From the NCBI GenBank assembly GCA_029864405.1, contig JAOTTP010000013.1:1-49764 (forward strand): 49,764 bases of DNA, read 5' to 3'. The notes under the pieces are model-generated. The model saw only the letters and a program-made list of their open reading frames with translations. It searched no databases and was not told the origin of the DNA. Position 1 is the stretch's first letter. The number at the start of each line of letters is the position of its first letter. The stretch is from Nitrospirota bacterium (GTDB lineage Bacteria; Nitrospirota; Nitrospiria; Nitrospirales; UBA8639). Made by a program: the position numbers and the translations under genes. Positions 16,301 to 25,334 of this stretch are shown here, piece after piece.

Positions 16301-17002
16301 TCAAGATGCGCGGGTGAGCATGGGACCGTCATTCGTGCCGGTAATCACCAAGGATGCCATCATCAGGAAGAGCCCGCATTCGACCACGCCCGGAATCTGC
16401 TTGAGGGACGACTCGAGGGCTGAGGGTTCGGCAATATCAGGAATATGTAGATCCAGAATATAATTCCCGTTGTCGGTCAGGAAAGGCTGTCCAGCCTTTT
16501 GACGCAAAGGGGAAGGCCATCCCAGATTCTCAAGATGCCGTTGTGTCGTTGGCCAACCGAACGGCACGATTTCAACGGGTAAGGGGAAAGGAAGTCCAAG
16601 ACGGGCTACCTGTTTGGCCTGATCCACAATAACCATGAACTGCCGTGCCGCCTTTGCCACTATTTTCTCCCGCAACAACGCCCCGCCTCCACCTTTAATC
16701 AGATTCAGATGGGGGTCGATCTGATCCGCGCCATCTATGGCCACATCAATGTCCCAGAGTTCCTCGTTGCTCAGTAAAGGAATGCCCAATTGTCTGGCAT
16801 AGACTGCTGTGGCTTGGGAGGTCGGCACGCCACGGACCCGTAGTCCTTGTTGTACGCGCTGGCCCAAGGCCGTCAAAAAATGATGAACCGTGGAGCCGGT
16901 GCCGAGACCCAAGATCTGGCCATCTTCTATGAATTCAAGGGCTTTGTGGGCGGCTTGGATTTTTTGCTGATCGGGTGTCAACGGTGACGATGAGAATGAC
17001 AT
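16301..17002 (-). CDS. rpiA: Ribose-5-phosphate isomerase A
   Basis: RpiA interconverts ribose-5-phosphate and ribulose-5-phosphate in the pentose phosphate pathway. The 233-residue product has the family's phosphate loop ILGLGTGSTVHHFL, the substrate-site IDGADQIDPHLNLIKGGGGA and the catalytic Glu in LLREKIVA, followed by VIVDQAKQV. The C-terminus (VVECGLFLMMASLVITG) matches the usual VETGLF...A...G ending. Length and start are standard. It is about 235 bp downstream of the glucokinase gene on the same strand, placing two sugar-phosphate enzymes together. Confidence 0.96.
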   Translation of the reverse strand: MSFSSSPLTPDQQKIQAAHKALEFIEDGQILGLGTGSTVHHFLTALGQRVQQGLRVRGVPTSQATAVYARQLGIPLLSNEELWDIDVAIDGADQIDPHLNLIKGGGGALLREKIVAKAARQFMVIVDQAKQVARLGLPFPLPVEIVPFGWPTTQRHLENLGWPSPLRQKAGQPFLTDNGNYILDLHIPDIAEPSALESSLKQIPGVVECGLFLMMASLVITGTNDGPMLTRAS

Positions 17003-17236
17003 AGAAGGGTCTCACTCAGGGGAATTATTTAATGGCAAACGGCCAGATACGGTGGTTGTCATCAAAACTACCGGACATCATGTCTCGAAGCGTGGTGGAC
17101 CGCGAGTCTCATCAGGCAAGACGGCAGGGACGAGGATAGGAAGAACAGTCGCAAAGGTCCGTCATCCTGAAACCGGACTGAAGATGGGGCTTGGAGATCC
17201 TGACGGATACCCCGGGCATGCTGTGATCCCATGGTG

Positions 17237-18298
17237 TTAGACAGCCATGCCGGCAGCGATGGAAGCGGCCCCAAGTAGCGCGGTATGGGGATTCAAAATG
17301 ACCCGAACGGGCATCTTGGCCAGCAATCGTTTGTACCGGCCCTTTGCCAGAAAGGCTTTCATGAAGGTGTCTCCCTGTAACGCGGGAAGGATCTTGGGGG
17401 CAATGCCTCCGCCAAGGTAAACGCCGCCCGTTGCTAGGGTTTTGAGAGCCATATTGCCGGCCTCGGCTCCGTAAATAGACACGAACAGCTGAAGAGCGTC
17501 TTTGCAAATATCGGGTTTCCCTGTGAGGCCGGCTTCAGTAATCAACACAGCCGGATCGCCGGTTGGGAGCTTCTCAGCAAACCAGGTGGGCTCGTTTTTC
17601 TTGGTATCGCGGAGAAATTGATAAATGCTGTGAAGCCCCGGGCCGGAGAGCACCCGTTCGTAACTCACATGTAAATAACTGGTTCGCAAATATCGCAGCA
17701 GATCGATCTCCAAATCGTTATTGGGAGCGAAATCCGCATGGCCCCCCTCGGACGGACAGATGTGATAGTCCTTCCCCGTCCACAACAACAGCGATTCTCC
17801 CAGACCTGTTCCAGCGGCCAATAACACCCGCGTGCCATCAGGTGTGGGAGAAGGGGCGTTGGGGTTGAGATCCTCGATTTCATCCGGTCGAAGAAGCTGT
17901 AGCCCGTAGGCGGTGGCCTCCAAATCGTTTAACAAACGGACATGAGGAATATTGAGAAACTCGGCGAGTTTGTCCCCTTCAAGTGTCCACGGAACATTTG
18001 TGGTTCGGCAGGTATTGTTCAAGACTGGTCCCGGCACACCAAAGCAGGCGGCCGTCAAGGGTCCCAGTGGAGAAGGAGAGGTGGGTTCAGACGAAAGGTC
18101 ATCGCTGTCGTCTGCGGCTTCATCCAATTCGGAATCGGCAGGAGCCGGTTCCTCGAGAAATTCGGTTAACACTTCTTCGAACGATTCGTAGTCAGCCGTC
18201 CAAACCGTGTCTTCCCGAATAGGGTCTACCCGTTCCTTGTTCCAGTCATATAGGGCCAGATTGATTTTTGTCCCACCGATGTCAGCCGCTAAAATCAT
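17237..18298 (-). CDS. glk: Glucokinase (proteobacterial Glk type)
   Basis: The 353-residue product phosphorylates glucose with ATP. MILAADIGGTKINLALYD is the first ATP-phosphate loop, and VRLLNDLEATAYG carries the catalytic Asp. VLLAAGTGLGESLLLW is the second phosphate loop, CPSEGGHADFAP the sugar-contact loop and TGGVYLGGGIAPKILP the adenosine motif. An acidic insertion rich in Asp, Glu, Ser and Pro at about residues 60-80 is unusual for the family. I chose ATG 18298 because it starts directly at the conserved strand; the frame extends to 18346. It could feed glucose released by the beta-glucosidase at 48.6 kb into central metabolism. Confidence 0.94.
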   Translation of the reverse strand: MILAADIGGTKINLALYDWNKERVDPIREDTVWTADYESFEEVLTEFLEEPAPADSELDEAADDSDDLSSEPTSPSPLGPLTAACFGVPGPVLNNTCRTTNVPWTLEGDKLAEFLNIPHVRLLNDLEATAYGLQLLRPDEIEDLNPNAPSPTPDGTRVLLAAGTGLGESLLLWTGKDYHICPSEGGHADFAPNNDLEIDLLRYLRTSYLHVSYERVLSGPGLHSIYQFLRDTKKNEPTWFAEKLPTGDPAVLITEAGLTGKPDICKDALQLFVSIYGAEAGNMALKTLATGGVYLGGGIAPKILPALQGDTFMKAFLAKGRYKRLLAKMPVRVILNPHTALLGAASIAAGMAV

Positions 18299-18452
18299 GA
18301 CATGTTTCCCATGAAAAATGGTTAAAGGGTCAATCCTCAGCCTCACGGCACCATAGCCCAGGTAAAATCCTCAGGGCAAGCGAGAGCCTGATAGTCTCAT
18401 GGCAGATCCGTATCACAAGCAAGGGGCAAGTATGAGGAGAGGGGACGGTCGC

Positions 18453-18917
18453 CTACAGGAACGTCCAGGTTGAAAATGTGGCGGCCTGACCTAGGGGGGT
18501 CCCATCCGGTTTGCGAAGGTTCCATACCGTGGCGCGATCCACTAAAAATCGTTTCCCGGTGCGGGAAATTCTGACACCACGATAATCGGAAATGTAACCC
18601 TGAGATCTGGCCTGGTCGAGCATGCGGGCACGTTCTTCACGATTCACGGGCTCGGCCGTTTGCCGAGAGGGCGTTTGAGTAAGTTGGTCCCAATCCATTT
18701 CCCACAGGATCAACGCGGTCCGGTTTCCATAATTGAGGATGGGGTCATCCTGCAGTCCATGAGAGACGACCACAAATGGGCAGGTGAACAAGCGTTCCGC
18801 CTGTTCCAGTGAAGTACCCTGACGGGGAATCAGTTCTTTTTTCAGCCAATGGGCATAGCTGTCTAACAGACATTGGGACCATTCCACGACCCAAGGCTGA
18901 CGCCAGATGTCTTCCAT
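18453..18917 (-). CDS. MEKHLA-domain protein
   Basis: The 154-residue protein matches the MEKHLA domain (PF08670), a PAS-like fold named from plant HD-ZIP III proteins and found alone in some bacteria. Matching segments are LFTCPFVVVSHGLQDDPILN, YGNRTALILWEMDWDQLTQTPSRQTAEP and YISDYRGVRISRTGKRFLVD. The family is thought to sense small molecules or redox state, but no reaction is known. It is soluble with no signal peptide. About 100 bp separate it from glk. Confidence 0.82.
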   Translation of the reverse strand: MEDIWRQPWVVEWSQCLLDSYAHWLKKELIPRQGTSLEQAERLFTCPFVVVSHGLQDDPILNYGNRTALILWEMDWDQLTQTPSRQTAEPVNREERARMLDQARSQGYISDYRGVRISRTGKRFLVDRATVWNLRKPDGTPLGQAATFSTWTFL

Positions 18918-19021
18918 TAACGTTCCCTAGTCATTAATATGGTGCATGAGGTGATTCCATGACAAAATTATAGTTTCTGCCTCTAATACCTTCCGCTTTT
19001 CTCGGTATCTTTTTCTTGCCT

Positions 19022-19762
19022 ATGCACTACCCGAAAAAATTGAATTTGATTCTATTGCCTGGCCTTGATGGAACCGGAATTCTTTTTCAACCACTGGTCG
19101 AACAATTAAGGGATATTTTCCATGTTACCGTTATTGCCTATCCAAAAGATCGACCATCTTCCATGCCGGAAATGGCCGAAATAGTAAAAGAACAGTTGAG
19201 CACCCCTGAAGACACGATCTTGTTAGCTGAATCTTTTTCAGGATTAGTGGCACTTACCATTTTGGAGCAATGTGCTATTCCCCTTCGTGGCATTATTTTT
19301 TGCGCAGCTTTTGCTGAATCTCCTCGCCCTTTTTTGCTCAATTGTCTGACAATGCGGCCTGTGGGTCTGTTGTTATTTCCTTGGATACCAGGGATTTTTT
19401 ACCGTGTGCTTTGTCTGGGATTATCTGCTAACCCTCTTCTAGTAAAGAACCTACAAGGGGTATTAGCAAACGTGCCTTCTCATGTTCTTGTGCATCGGTT
19501 ACGGTTAATAGCGAGGGTTTCCTTCTCCAATCGTTCAAACGTTTGGTCAATACCTTGTGGGTATCTTCAGGCGTCTCAAGATAAATTAGTGCCAGACCGA
19601 TGCGCCGTTTGGTTTGCTCACCACTTCCAATTCTTTAATCTGAAGAAAGTTGATGGCCCTCATTTTCTCCTCCAAGCGAAGGTGCAGCAATGTGTACAGT
19701 ATATTTTGGAATTCGATCAGCATTTTCAGGCTGCCCACGATAGCGTTTGCCATCCGTTATGA
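19022..19762 (+). CDS. Alpha/beta hydrolase
   Basis: This 246-residue protein has the alpha/beta-hydrolase outline. LNLILLPGLDGTGILFQPLV is the oxyanion region, LLAESFSGLVAL has the nucleophile in the elbow E-S-F-S-G, QASQDKLVPD holds the acid Asp and VDGPHFLLQ the base His. It resembles hydrolases of the pimeloyl-ester/BioH-like group, but the substrate is unknown. ATG 19022 is used; a TTG two codons upstream is possible and no ribosome binding site is clear. The gene looks more AT-rich than its neighbours (many TTT, TTA and ATT codons), which hints at separate origin. It is isolated, with repeats downstream. Confidence 0.8.
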   Translation: MHYPKKLNLILLPGLDGTGILFQPLVEQLRDIFHVTVIAYPKDRPSSMPEMAEIVKEQLSTPEDTILLAESFSGLVALTILEQCAIPLRGIIFCAAFAESPRPFLLNCLTMRPVGLLLFPWIPGIFYRVLCLGLSANPLLVKNLQGVLANVPSHVLVHRLRLIARVSFSNRSNVWSIPCGYLQASQDKLVPDRCAVWFAHHFQFFNLKKVDGPHFLLQAKVQQCVQYILEFDQHFQAAHDSVCHPL

Positions 19763-19910
19763 ACCCTTGCAAATTGATTGTTATTGAAAGGGGCGCGGTC
19801 TTTTTTCCCTTTTCCGCTGATTCGAGAAAAGTGAATCGTAAGCTAAGAGAGAAACTCGGAATTCTTTAGAACCTGGTTGGCAATTGATTCGGGGGTTTCG
19901 TTATCGCACT

Positions 19911-19937
19911 CGGGGTCAGGTCTTGCAATCATGCATC
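19911..19937. repeat. CGGGGTCAGGTCTTGCAA tag
   Basis: This short sequence recurs as CGGGGTCAGGCCTTGCAA at 40471-40488, both followed by A/T-rich AC/ATxCAT sequence. The GGGGTCAGG run is a common mark of repeats linked to RAYT-type transposases. One related CCTGACCCC copy lies inverted near 39025. Confidence 0.45.
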
Positions 19938-20044
19938 TATCAAGTCGAGACCATCTGAGCTGGTCCGGCCGTGGCGGCTCCCATTTCAGCTTCCCTGGGC
20001 AAGGATGACTTGTATCCAAAAAAGGAACCGGCGCCTTCTTGATA

Positions 20045-20270
20045 TCTTTTTGTGCCGGCTTTCGCCCGGCGGACGAGGTCCTTTTGTTTCGGCAAAAGGA
20101 CCCAAAACCATGGTGGCCGTGGCGTGGCCCTTCGGGTGCCCTGCGCCGTGTCGCCGACTCCGGCGGCGCGCAAACTCGCTGCGCTCAAACAATGCGCGCC
20201 TTCCTCCGAAGTCGGCAACACGACTTGGCCTCGCCACAAGGCCACGGGATTCCAATGATGCTCTGATCTT
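20045..20270 (+). repeat. Structured intergenic repeat (GTCCTTTTG hairpin family), copy 1
   Basis: Two adjacent hairpins define the core: GCCGGCTTTCGCCCGGC, then GTCCTTTTG-TTTCGG-CAAAAGGAC, followed by CCCAAAACCA and a GC-rich tail containing CTCGCTGCGCTCAAACAA. The same core occurs at about 41776-41840 and 44366-44420, and inverted at about 20500-20556. Confidence 0.75.
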
Positions 20271-20374
20271 TTGGCACGATTCTCGGCATCACAAAAACCG
20301 CTCGTGCTCATTTGGAACGTGGTATGTGAAAACCCCACTTTACCTTTCCACCTTTGCCTCATCCGACGCCTGCT

Positions 20375-20560
20375 GACAGGCTCAAGGGACGGACGCTCTG
20401 ATCATTCAGCAGACCTTGTCTGAGCGTAGCGAGTTGGTCTGCTCTCCTAAGGCTCGCGTCTGTCCCATCCAATGAAGCCTGTCTGGGCGTCACTGGTTTT
20501 GGCCACTTTTGCCGAAACAAAAGTGGCTCGGCTGCCGGGGCGAAACCCGGCATCTCCAAA
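20375..20560 (-). repeat. Structured intergenic repeat, copy 2 (inverted)
   Basis: Read on the minus strand it starts GCCGGGTTTCGCCCCGGC, then a hairpin CCACTTTTG-TTTCGG-CAAAAGTGG, then CCAAAACCAGTGACGCCC. This matches the elements at 41.8 and 44.4 kb more closely in its GACGCCC part than copy 1 does, and lies head-on to copy 1. Confidence 0.75.
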
Positions 20561-20807
20561 AACGACATGGATACCATAGTTGGTTAACTGCATTAGACTG
20601 CTTTATTACCCACTCCTATACTGTTTGGCGTTTCCCCTCCCCCCAATGGGGCGAGGGTTGAAAGAGAACCTGGTCTGTGGCGTGGTGAAGCCGTATAGCT
20701 GACACCGGAGAAAAGGCGGGCAGTAGTGAGCCCAGCGGAGTTTCTTGCGCTCTCTCTTTTCTTTGGCAATGACCGATGCTTCCTGTCCGGCCCCCTGAGT
20801 GAACGCT

Positions 20808-21314
20808 CTAGGTCGAAATGCGGGAAAGAATGGTATCAGCAATGTGTTCCGGGGAAATTTGGTCGGTTGGAATAACATGGTCGGCGGCGGCTTGGTATTT
20901 GGGCGTTCGTTCTTTGAGAATGTCCTCGATTTCCTCTACGAAGGATTTGGTACCTGACAGAGAGGGCCGTTGATTGTCGCCGGAAATCCGGCTGGCAATA
21001 GTCGAGACTTCAGCGGTCAGCCAAAAAATTTTCCCATTCCCTCTAAGAATTTTGACGTTTTCTTCCTTCAGGATGAGCCCTCCGCCTGTATCGATCACCA
21101 ATTCGTTTTGATCCTGCAACTTCCGGCACATCTGAGTTTCCAGTTCCCGGAAATGATCCCACCCGAATTGTTCGACGATCTGGGGAATGGATTGGCCTGC
21201 CTCTTTCACGATTTCCGCATCGGTGGATATGACCTCCCGCTTCAGGCGTTGTCCCAGGATTTTGGCCACGGTGCTTTTCCCTGTTCCCCTGTACCCGATT
21301 AAGACAATATTCAT
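20808..21314 (-). CDS. aroK: Shikimate kinase
   Basis: The 168-residue product phosphorylates shikimate at the 3-hydroxyl in the chorismate pathway. MNIVLIGYRGTGKSTVAKIL contains the Walker A loop. ISTDAEIVKEAGQSI carries the shikimate-binding Asp and FRELETQM the Arg; VIDTGGGLIL is the Walker B-like GGG, and ISGDNQRPSL is the lid with its Arg. I placed the start at ATG 21314, where the conserved strand begins; the frame runs upstream to 21467 but that part is repeat-derived. aroE, the preceding pathway step, is about 260 bp upstream on the same strand. Confidence 0.95.
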   Translation of the reverse strand: MNIVLIGYRGTGKSTVAKILGQRLKREVISTDAEIVKEAGQSIPQIVEQFGWDHFRELETQMCRKLQDQNELVIDTGGGLILKEENVKILRGNGKIFWLTAEVSTIASRISGDNQRPSLSGTKSFVEEIEDILKERTPKYQAAADHVIPTDQISPEHIADTILSRIST

Positions 21315-21571
21315 AAATTTCGTGTTTTGAAGTTCTTGTGAGGTGTCGTTTTTGGAAGAGTTGAGGAGGAATCCAAGATGGATTCCCGATTGAGGACGTC
21401 GGGAATGACGGAGAGGGGCCAGCAGAGTTTCTTGTTTTTTCTTGCTATCGGAAGGGGCAAATACCATTCCTGGAGGGATGAAAAGGCTACGCCTCCTTCT
21501 GGTATTGATTTAAGGATCACAAGGGCTCTCGCTGAAGTTAGTAAACACATCAGAACTCAATTGCCTCTCAT
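21315..21571. repeat. aroE-aroK spacer with palindromic repeat
   Basis: The spacer contains ATTCCCGA (21382-21389) pairing with TCGGGAAT (21399-21406) inside GGATTCCCGATTGAGGACGT, a very common type of short palindromic intergenic repeat in bacteria. A second imperfect hairpin follows around 21470-21510. Confidence 0.5.
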
Positions 21572-22426
21572 TCATGAGAAGTGGCTGGTGAGCACGTTTC
21601 GCATCACGTCGATTGGTGCGGATTCGCCTGTCCAGAGTTCAAATTGTCCGACAGCCTGATGGAGAAACATGTCGATCCCTTGGATGGTGCGGCATCCTGC
21701 CGCCTGTGCGTCTTGCAACAAGCGCGTATTGAGTGGGTTGTAGACGATATCCATCACCGTCAGATCGCGGTGTAGCAAATGTTTGGGGACACAGCTTTCC
21801 TCGACCTTTGGGTGCATGCCAATGGGGGTGCAATGAATTAGCAATTGGGTTTGCGCCAATGCGGATTGCAATGTTTCAGGCGTCAAAGAGGCGTCATGCA
21901 ATGGGATGGATGTCTTGGCTTTGAGGTCGTTCGCCAAGGTTGTTCGCTCCTGATCATCAACGCCCAGGAGGGTGAGATGTTTAATCTTGCCTTCCACGCA
22001 GAGTCCGAAGGCAATGGCGCGAGCGGCTCCCCCGGATCCCAGAATGACGACCCGTTGTCCCGAGCGTTCCACTCCACCTTGTTGTAAAGCTTGGAGGGCA
22101 CCGGAAGCATCAGTGTTGGACCCCACCAATAGGCCACGGTCTTTGACGATGGTATTCACCGAGCCAATGTGTTTCGCGGTGGTTTCGACGGAATCTAACA
22201 GAGGGAGAACGGCGACCTTATGGGGAATGGTCACGCTGAGTCCCCGGATATGGCCCAAAGCCCGGATACCCCGAACCGCTCCCTCGAGATCCTGGACGGG
22301 AAACGCCAGGTAGACGAAATTCAATCCCAGTTGGCGAAAGGCCGCATTGTGGATGGCCGGAGAAAGGGAATGATCGACCGGGTTGCCTAACAGGCCACAC
22401 AGCTGAGTTTGTGCATTAATGTCCAT
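21572..22426 (-). CDS. aroE: Shikimate dehydrogenase
   Basis: The 284-residue enzyme reduces 3-dehydroshikimate to shikimate with NADPH. CGLLGNPVDHSLSPAIHN is the substrate-binding start, LSVTIPHKV has the catalytic Lys, GSNTDASGALQAL the Asp partner, and VVILGSGGAARAIAFGL the NADP-binding glycine loop. Further matches are HCTPIGMHP, MDIVYNPLNTRLL and GIDMFLHQAVGQFELWTG. ATG 22426 is preferred, with GGGAAAG upstream; a longer start at 22474 adds sixteen residues with no similarity. It is probably co-transcribed with aroK. Confidence 0.95.
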   Translation of the reverse strand: MDINAQTQLCGLLGNPVDHSLSPAIHNAAFRQLGLNFVYLAFPVQDLEGAVRGIRALGHIRGLSVTIPHKVAVLPLLDSVETTAKHIGSVNTIVKDRGLLVGSNTDASGALQALQQGGVERSGQRVVILGSGGAARAIAFGLCVEGKIKHLTLLGVDDQERTTLANDLKAKTSIPLHDASLTPETLQSALAQTQLLIHCTPIGMHPKVEESCVPKHLLHRDLTVMDIVYNPLNTRLLQDAQAAGCRTIQGIDMFLHQAVGQFELWTGESAPIDVMRNVLTSHFS

Positions 22427-22594
22427 GACGGGTGCTTTCCCAATGAACGGGCAATAGTGATCGGGAGTTATCACATAACCTGGCCGGCAAACTCAACTTG
22501 TGTGTGTGAACGTTGGCCGTGCAGTCGAGAAGGATAAAAAACGATTTGGAGGCTTGAGAGGGTTGGGAGTGTAATCCGGGGAGTAGAATCGACC

Positions 22595-22624
22595 CCCCGG
22601 ACCTACACATGGTGATGTCCGGGG
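22595..22624 (-). terminator. Hairpin after the small Lys-rich gene
   Basis: CCCCGGAC (22595-22602) pairs with GTCCGGGG (22617-22624), four bases beyond the stop of the 28-residue gene. There is no T-run, so it may be an mRNA-stabilising hairpin rather than a full terminator. Confidence 0.45.
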
Positions 22625-22627
22625 ACG

Positions 22628-22714
22628 TTATCGAGACGCCTTTTTCTTCCCCGCGGACTTCTTCATTCGCACGGCTGCTTTTTTTGCCGGTTTCTTTTTC
22701 GCGACTTTTGCCAT
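22628..22714 (-). CDS. Very small lysine/alanine-rich basic protein (28 residues)
   Basis: The product reads MAKVAKKKPAKKAAVRMKKS followed by AGKKKASR. About half its residues are Lys or Arg. A strong Shine-Dalgarno GGGAGGTGG lies about 6 nt before the ATG and a hairpin follows the stop, so it looks like a deliberate gene. Its composition resembles histone H1-like/AlgP-type KKxAKK tails and could bind nucleic acid, but no function is established. It is on the same strand as, and between, the histidine kinase and aroE genes, with about 165 bp to each. Confidence 0.65.
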   Translation of the reverse strand: MAKVAKKKPAKKAAVRMKKSAGKKKASR

Positions 22715-22880
22715 GATTCCACCTCCCTTCCAATAATGTCGTAAGCAATACTATCCACGTTTATCGGTAGGACGACAAAAATCCTGAGGGATTGCAAGGA
22801 ATTTCCTGCCGACCTGTGACAAGACGAATAGGAGGAGAGGAACCTGAGGGAACGGTTTCTATGCAGCCTTGAGCAAATTC

Positions 22881-25241
22881 TTAGATAGGAGGTTCATGGA
22901 GGGCCAGAGGGGAGGGTGAGAGAGTTGAAGGACAGACTGCGGGAAGACGAAGATGAAATGTGGCGCCTTCTCCAGGTTCGCTTTCCACAGAGATCGTCCC
23001 ACCGTGCAGTTCCACCAATTGTTTCACAATTGAGAGGCCCAACCCCAGGCCTTGCGTGCCGATTTCTGGGACCCGGTGGGCCTGGTAGAAGGGCTCAAAG
23101 AGATTGGCTTGCGCTTCCTGAGGGATGCCAGGGCCGGTATCGGAGATGGACAAGTGGATGTGACCCGGAGGAGCCGGACAGGCTTTCACCCGGATGTGTC
23201 CATCTTGCGGGGTAAATTTATGGGCATTGTGCACGAGATTGGTCACGATTTGGTGCAGGCGGTCCTGGTCGCCCCAGGCCGTCAGTTTTTCTTCTGTGAT
23301 TTCGACTGTCAGGTTTTGACCCTTGCTCTGTGTGAGCAGCAGCAACTCCTGTGAGACGTCCTCAAGGAGTTCGGACAGTGCCACAGATGTGTGAGTTAAC
23401 CGGACGGTACCTGCCTCAATACGAGACAAGTCGAGGAGGTCGGCAATCATACGGGTGAGTCGATTAGCGTTTGCACTGATTCTGGTGAGGTAGAGATGTT
23501 GGCGTTCGCCGAGTGGTCCCACCATGCCATGAAGCAGGTTTTCCGTGAATCCCTTAATTGAGGTCAAGGGGGTGCGCAATTCATGGGAGCAATGCGAGAG
23601 GAATTGGGATTTCATCCGGTCCAGTTCCTTGAGCCGGTGATTGGCGGATTCTAAGTCTGTGTTGGCCTGTTGTAATTCAAGTGTTCGCTCCTGCACTTTG
23701 GTTTCCAGGCCGATGTTCAGGGCTTCAATCTCGTCATAGGCCAATGCCGTATCAAGGGCAATCGCCATTTGGTGCCCGACCGTGGACAATAAGTTTTGTT
23801 CTGCGATGGGGATGGGTTTCAGGTGCGTACTTCCAACGATCAGCACGCCAAGCGGTTGATTCTGACTCATCAGGGGAAGCGCGAATCCACTTTTGGTCCC
23901 GGCCTCGTCCAGCATCTGTCGAGTGGTGGGGTGACACTGATTCAGAATCTCCTGGATGTCTTCGATCACGATGGGAGATGGGGTGTTGAACAGTAAGTGG
24001 AGCAGGTCTCGTGGAGTTGATGGGATGTGAGCATCTTGAAACGCTGTCTTCCAGCCTGCCGACATCCCTTCCGCTTGAATCTTGTGAAAGAGTTGACGAG
24101 GTGCGTCCCATACGGCTGCCCAGGCATGGTCATAGGGGAGGGAGCCTGTAATGGCTTTGAGTCCTGACCTAATAATGGTTTCCCGGTCGAGGGTTGAGCC
24201 GATGTGGAGGGTGAGTTGATGGAGCATGGTCAATTCATCGACTCGCCGTCGGATCTCGATCAACGTATGTTCTTGTCCGAGATAGGCCTCCCGCAATTCT
24301 TCGTGCCGCTGTTCAGCCGACTCCAATTGTTCTTGAATGATTTTCCCGCGCTCTTGAAGTTCTAGGTGATCTCTCCAGAGTCGTCTTGCCAAGGGAAGAA
24401 TCAGCAACGGGAGCAGGGAGAGTCCGGCAGTGACCCACAAGGGCTGATCGGGAGCGAAGACTCTCAAGGTCGCGACCGTGGCAAATCCCAATGCGATTCC
24501 TCCCAGAATCCATCCCCGGATGGTCTGTCGCCCGGGTTCCCAGGTAAAGGCCCATTCGCAATAGGGGGCACCATCGGCGATGCAGCACCGATCCTGGATG
24601 GTGGCGGCCTGTCTGCCAAACATGCGGGCCGGGACTTCCGCAACAGTCGCCTTTGTGGATTGGCATATCCGTTCGGCGCAGCCTCGAAGGTAAGGGCCGA
24701 ACTGCCTGATAGTGGACTCGGACAATTGTAGCCGTATCACGGCATGTCCATTGGTGACCGATATGACCTCGGGTATGAGGGAACCTTTGGTGAATTTTTC
24801 TACAAAGTGGGGGAAGAGGCGGTAAATCTGGGCAATGGAAAAGGGCCGCCCGAGGATTTGAATAATGGGCGAGAGAAATTTTTCCCGTCCCAGATTGAAG
24901 TGGAAATTGTCCTGGTGCGAGAGTTGAACCGAAAACTCGGCCAAAAACATGGCGAATTCATAGGAATAGCTGTTCCAGTGATTTTTGAGGAAATCGACGG
25001 TCACATGATAGGTCCGGTCGGGAATCCGCTCGTTCAGCAAGACGACAAGGGTGTCTAACGCCGCTTCTGCGGCCTCAGATCCCTGCTGATGCTTGATGGC
25101 ATCTTCAAGATATTCAAGATTGGCTCGGATGGCCATCCCGCTCACATCCTGAATGGTTGCGCCCTGAAGATTCTTCCCGAATGGACGAAACTCCATGAGC
25201 GGGCGCTCCAGGATGCGATGGGTTTTTGGTAAGAGCGGCAT
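22881..25241 (-). CDS. Hybrid-sensor histidine kinase: V4R-like, TM, GAF, HisKA, HATPase
   Basis: This 786-residue kinase has, in order: an N-terminal cytosolic domain (about 40-235) ending in a V4R/heme-NO-like signature (RGCAERIC, then CCIADGAPYCEWAFTWEP); two hydrophobic segments at about 243-290; a coiled coil; a GAF domain at about 350-490 (LHQLTLHIGSTLDRETIIR, FALPLMSQNQPLGVLIVG); a second coiled coil; HisKA with phospho-acceptor His553 in SHCSHELRTPL; and HATPase with N box NLVHNAHKFTP, DTGPGIP and GLGLGLSIVKQ. No receiver domain and no adjacent response regulator are seen. V4R domains are known to bind small hydrophobic molecules. The upstream neighbour on the same strand is a FadL-type porin, 93 bp away. 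The start may be 25241 or 25196. Confidence 0.88.
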   Translation of the reverse strand: MPLLPKTHRILERPLMEFRPFGKNLQGATIQDVSGMAIRANLEYLEDAIKHQQGSEAAEAALDTLVVLLNERIPDRTYHVTVDFLKNHWNSYSYEFAMFLAEFSVQLSHQDNFHFNLGREKFLSPIIQILGRPFSIAQIYRLFPHFVEKFTKGSLIPEVISVTNGHAVIRLQLSESTIRQFGPYLRGCAERICQSTKATVAEVPARMFGRQAATIQDRCCIADGAPYCEWAFTWEPGRQTIRGWILGGIALGFATVATLRVFAPDQPLWVTAGLSLLPLLILPLARRLWRDHLELQERGKIIQEQLESAEQRHEELREAYLGQEHTLIEIRRRVDELTMLHQLTLHIGSTLDRETIIRSGLKAITGSLPYDHAWAAVWDAPRQLFHKIQAEGMSAGWKTAFQDAHIPSTPRDLLHLLFNTPSPIVIEDIQEILNQCHPTTRQMLDEAGTKSGFALPLMSQNQPLGVLIVGSTHLKPIPIAEQNLLSTVGHQMAIALDTALAYDEIEALNIGLETKVQERTLELQQANTDLESANHRLKELDRMKSQFLSHCSHELRTPLTSIKGFTENLLHGMVGPLGERQHLYLTRISANANRLTRMIADLLDLSRIEAGTVRLTHTSVALSELLEDVSQELLLLTQSKGQNLTVEITEEKLTAWGDQDRLHQIVTNLVHNAHKFTPQDGHIRVKACPAPPGHIHLSISDTGPGIPQEAQANLFEPFYQAHRVPEIGTQGLGLGLSIVKQLVELHGGTISVESEPGEGATFHLRLPAVCPSTLSPSPLALHEPPI

Positions 25242-25334
25242 GAGCGTCCTTACGAGAGGGTAAGCCGGTGGGGGGACTGTAATGGAAAACGGAGAAAGGG
25301 TGAAGGGGGGGAGTCCAAATTCAGGGCAGAAGCA

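Larger units (their letters stand above)
19763..20807. other. Repeat-filled intergenic region
   Basis: Over 1 kb without a believable gene. From left to right it holds a CGGGGTCAGGTCTTGCAA tag (19911-19928), a structured repeat in plus orientation (about 20045-20270), a related one inverted (about 20375-20560), and a GC-rich remainder to the aroK 3' end. Open frames inside the repeats are by-products of their composition. Confidence 0.7.

Noticed and set aside
20359-20577. A 72-codon minus-strand frame between repeats
   Set aside because: It lies wholly in the inverted structured repeat and has no ribosome binding site.
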